NCBI GenBank assembly: GCA_003247275.1
Contig: QKAA01000035.1
Location: forward strand, 1 to 5,373
DNA from: a bacterium
Lineage (GTDB): Bacteria; Patescibacteriota; Microgenomatia; UBA1400; RBG-16-45-19
Reading direction: 5' to 3'
Length of the DNA: 5,373 nucleotides
In this document: positions 5,306 to 5,373 of the stretch, piece by piece
Position numbering within the stretch: the first letter of the stretch is position 1
Layout: the number at the start of each line of letters is the position of its first letter
Translations under genes and position numbers: made by a program
Notes under the pieces: generated by a model
What the model saw: only the letters and a program-made list of their open reading frames with translations
The model's database searches: none
What the model was told of the DNA's origin: nothing

Positions 5306-5373
5306 ATGGTTGAACCCAATAATCAGAGCACAACAAGTAATCCCGTTGGTAGGTTTATGGTGGCGGTAGGCTC
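5306..5373 (+). CDS. Possible start of an unidentified protein gene (partial, runs off the right edge)
   Basis: An ATG 6 nt after the tRNA opens a frame of 22 codons that is still open at the window end: MVEPNNQSTTSNPVGRFMVAVG. A polar, disordered-looking start followed by a hydrophobic stretch RFMVAVG looks like the lead into a first beta-strand, as seen for example in Nudix-type domains, but this is too little to name a family. No Shine-Dalgarno is possible without using tRNA bases, so if real it would be translated from a leaderless or atypical site, or begin further in. It is equally possible that the true start lies beyond the window. Confidence 0.3.
   Translation, partial: MVEPNNQSTTSNPVGRFMVAVG

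Overview
The window is an ordinary-looking bacterial housekeeping segment, moderately AT-rich and read with the standard code. Five protein genes lie head to tail on the minus strand. In order of transcription they are recA, recX, rny (RNase Y), an HU-family DNA-binding protein, and miaB, which runs off the left edge. At the right end a tRNA-Pro(GGG) gene and the first 22 codons of a possible protein gene lie on the plus strand, divergent from recA. The loose recA-rny-miaB neighbourhood recalls the Bacillus subtilis order recA...rny(ymdA)-ymdB...miaB(ymcB). The compact layout, the small divergent HU and an RNase Y without a transmembrane anchor would fit a Patescibacteria/CPR (Microgenomates-like) genome. 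That placement is my inference, not something the sequence proves.

Layout from right to left: the recA/tRNA divergent region (about 5098-5226) holds a 7-bp inverted repeat, TATACAA-N16-TTGTATA, that overlaps the -10 of the tRNA promoter and a possible recA -10. recA has a strong Shine-Dalgarno sequence. recX follows after 9 nt without one, which suggests translational coupling. A 205-nt spacer, with a possible internal promoter and weak dyads, leads to rny. A 119-nt spacer with a recognisable promoter and a textbook AGGAGG site leads to HU. The 186-nt gap between HU and miaB is the most structured non-coding part: three hairpins, two of which are related copies with compensatory base-pair changes, the last acting as a likely terminator. 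It is followed by an extended -10 promoter so close to the miaB ATG that the mRNA may be nearly leaderless.

Functionally the genes cover recombination and its modulation (RecA, RecX), mRNA decay initiation (RNase Y), nucleoid architecture (HU) and tRNA modification and supply (MiaB, tRNA-Pro). I see no mobile element, CRISPR array, toxin-antitoxin pair or defence system. I did not find a wholly new system. The points most worth a second look are the covarying twin hairpins after HU, the RNase Y with a basic amphipathic N-terminus in place of a membrane anchor, the symmetrical recA/tRNA control region, and the near-leaderless miaB.
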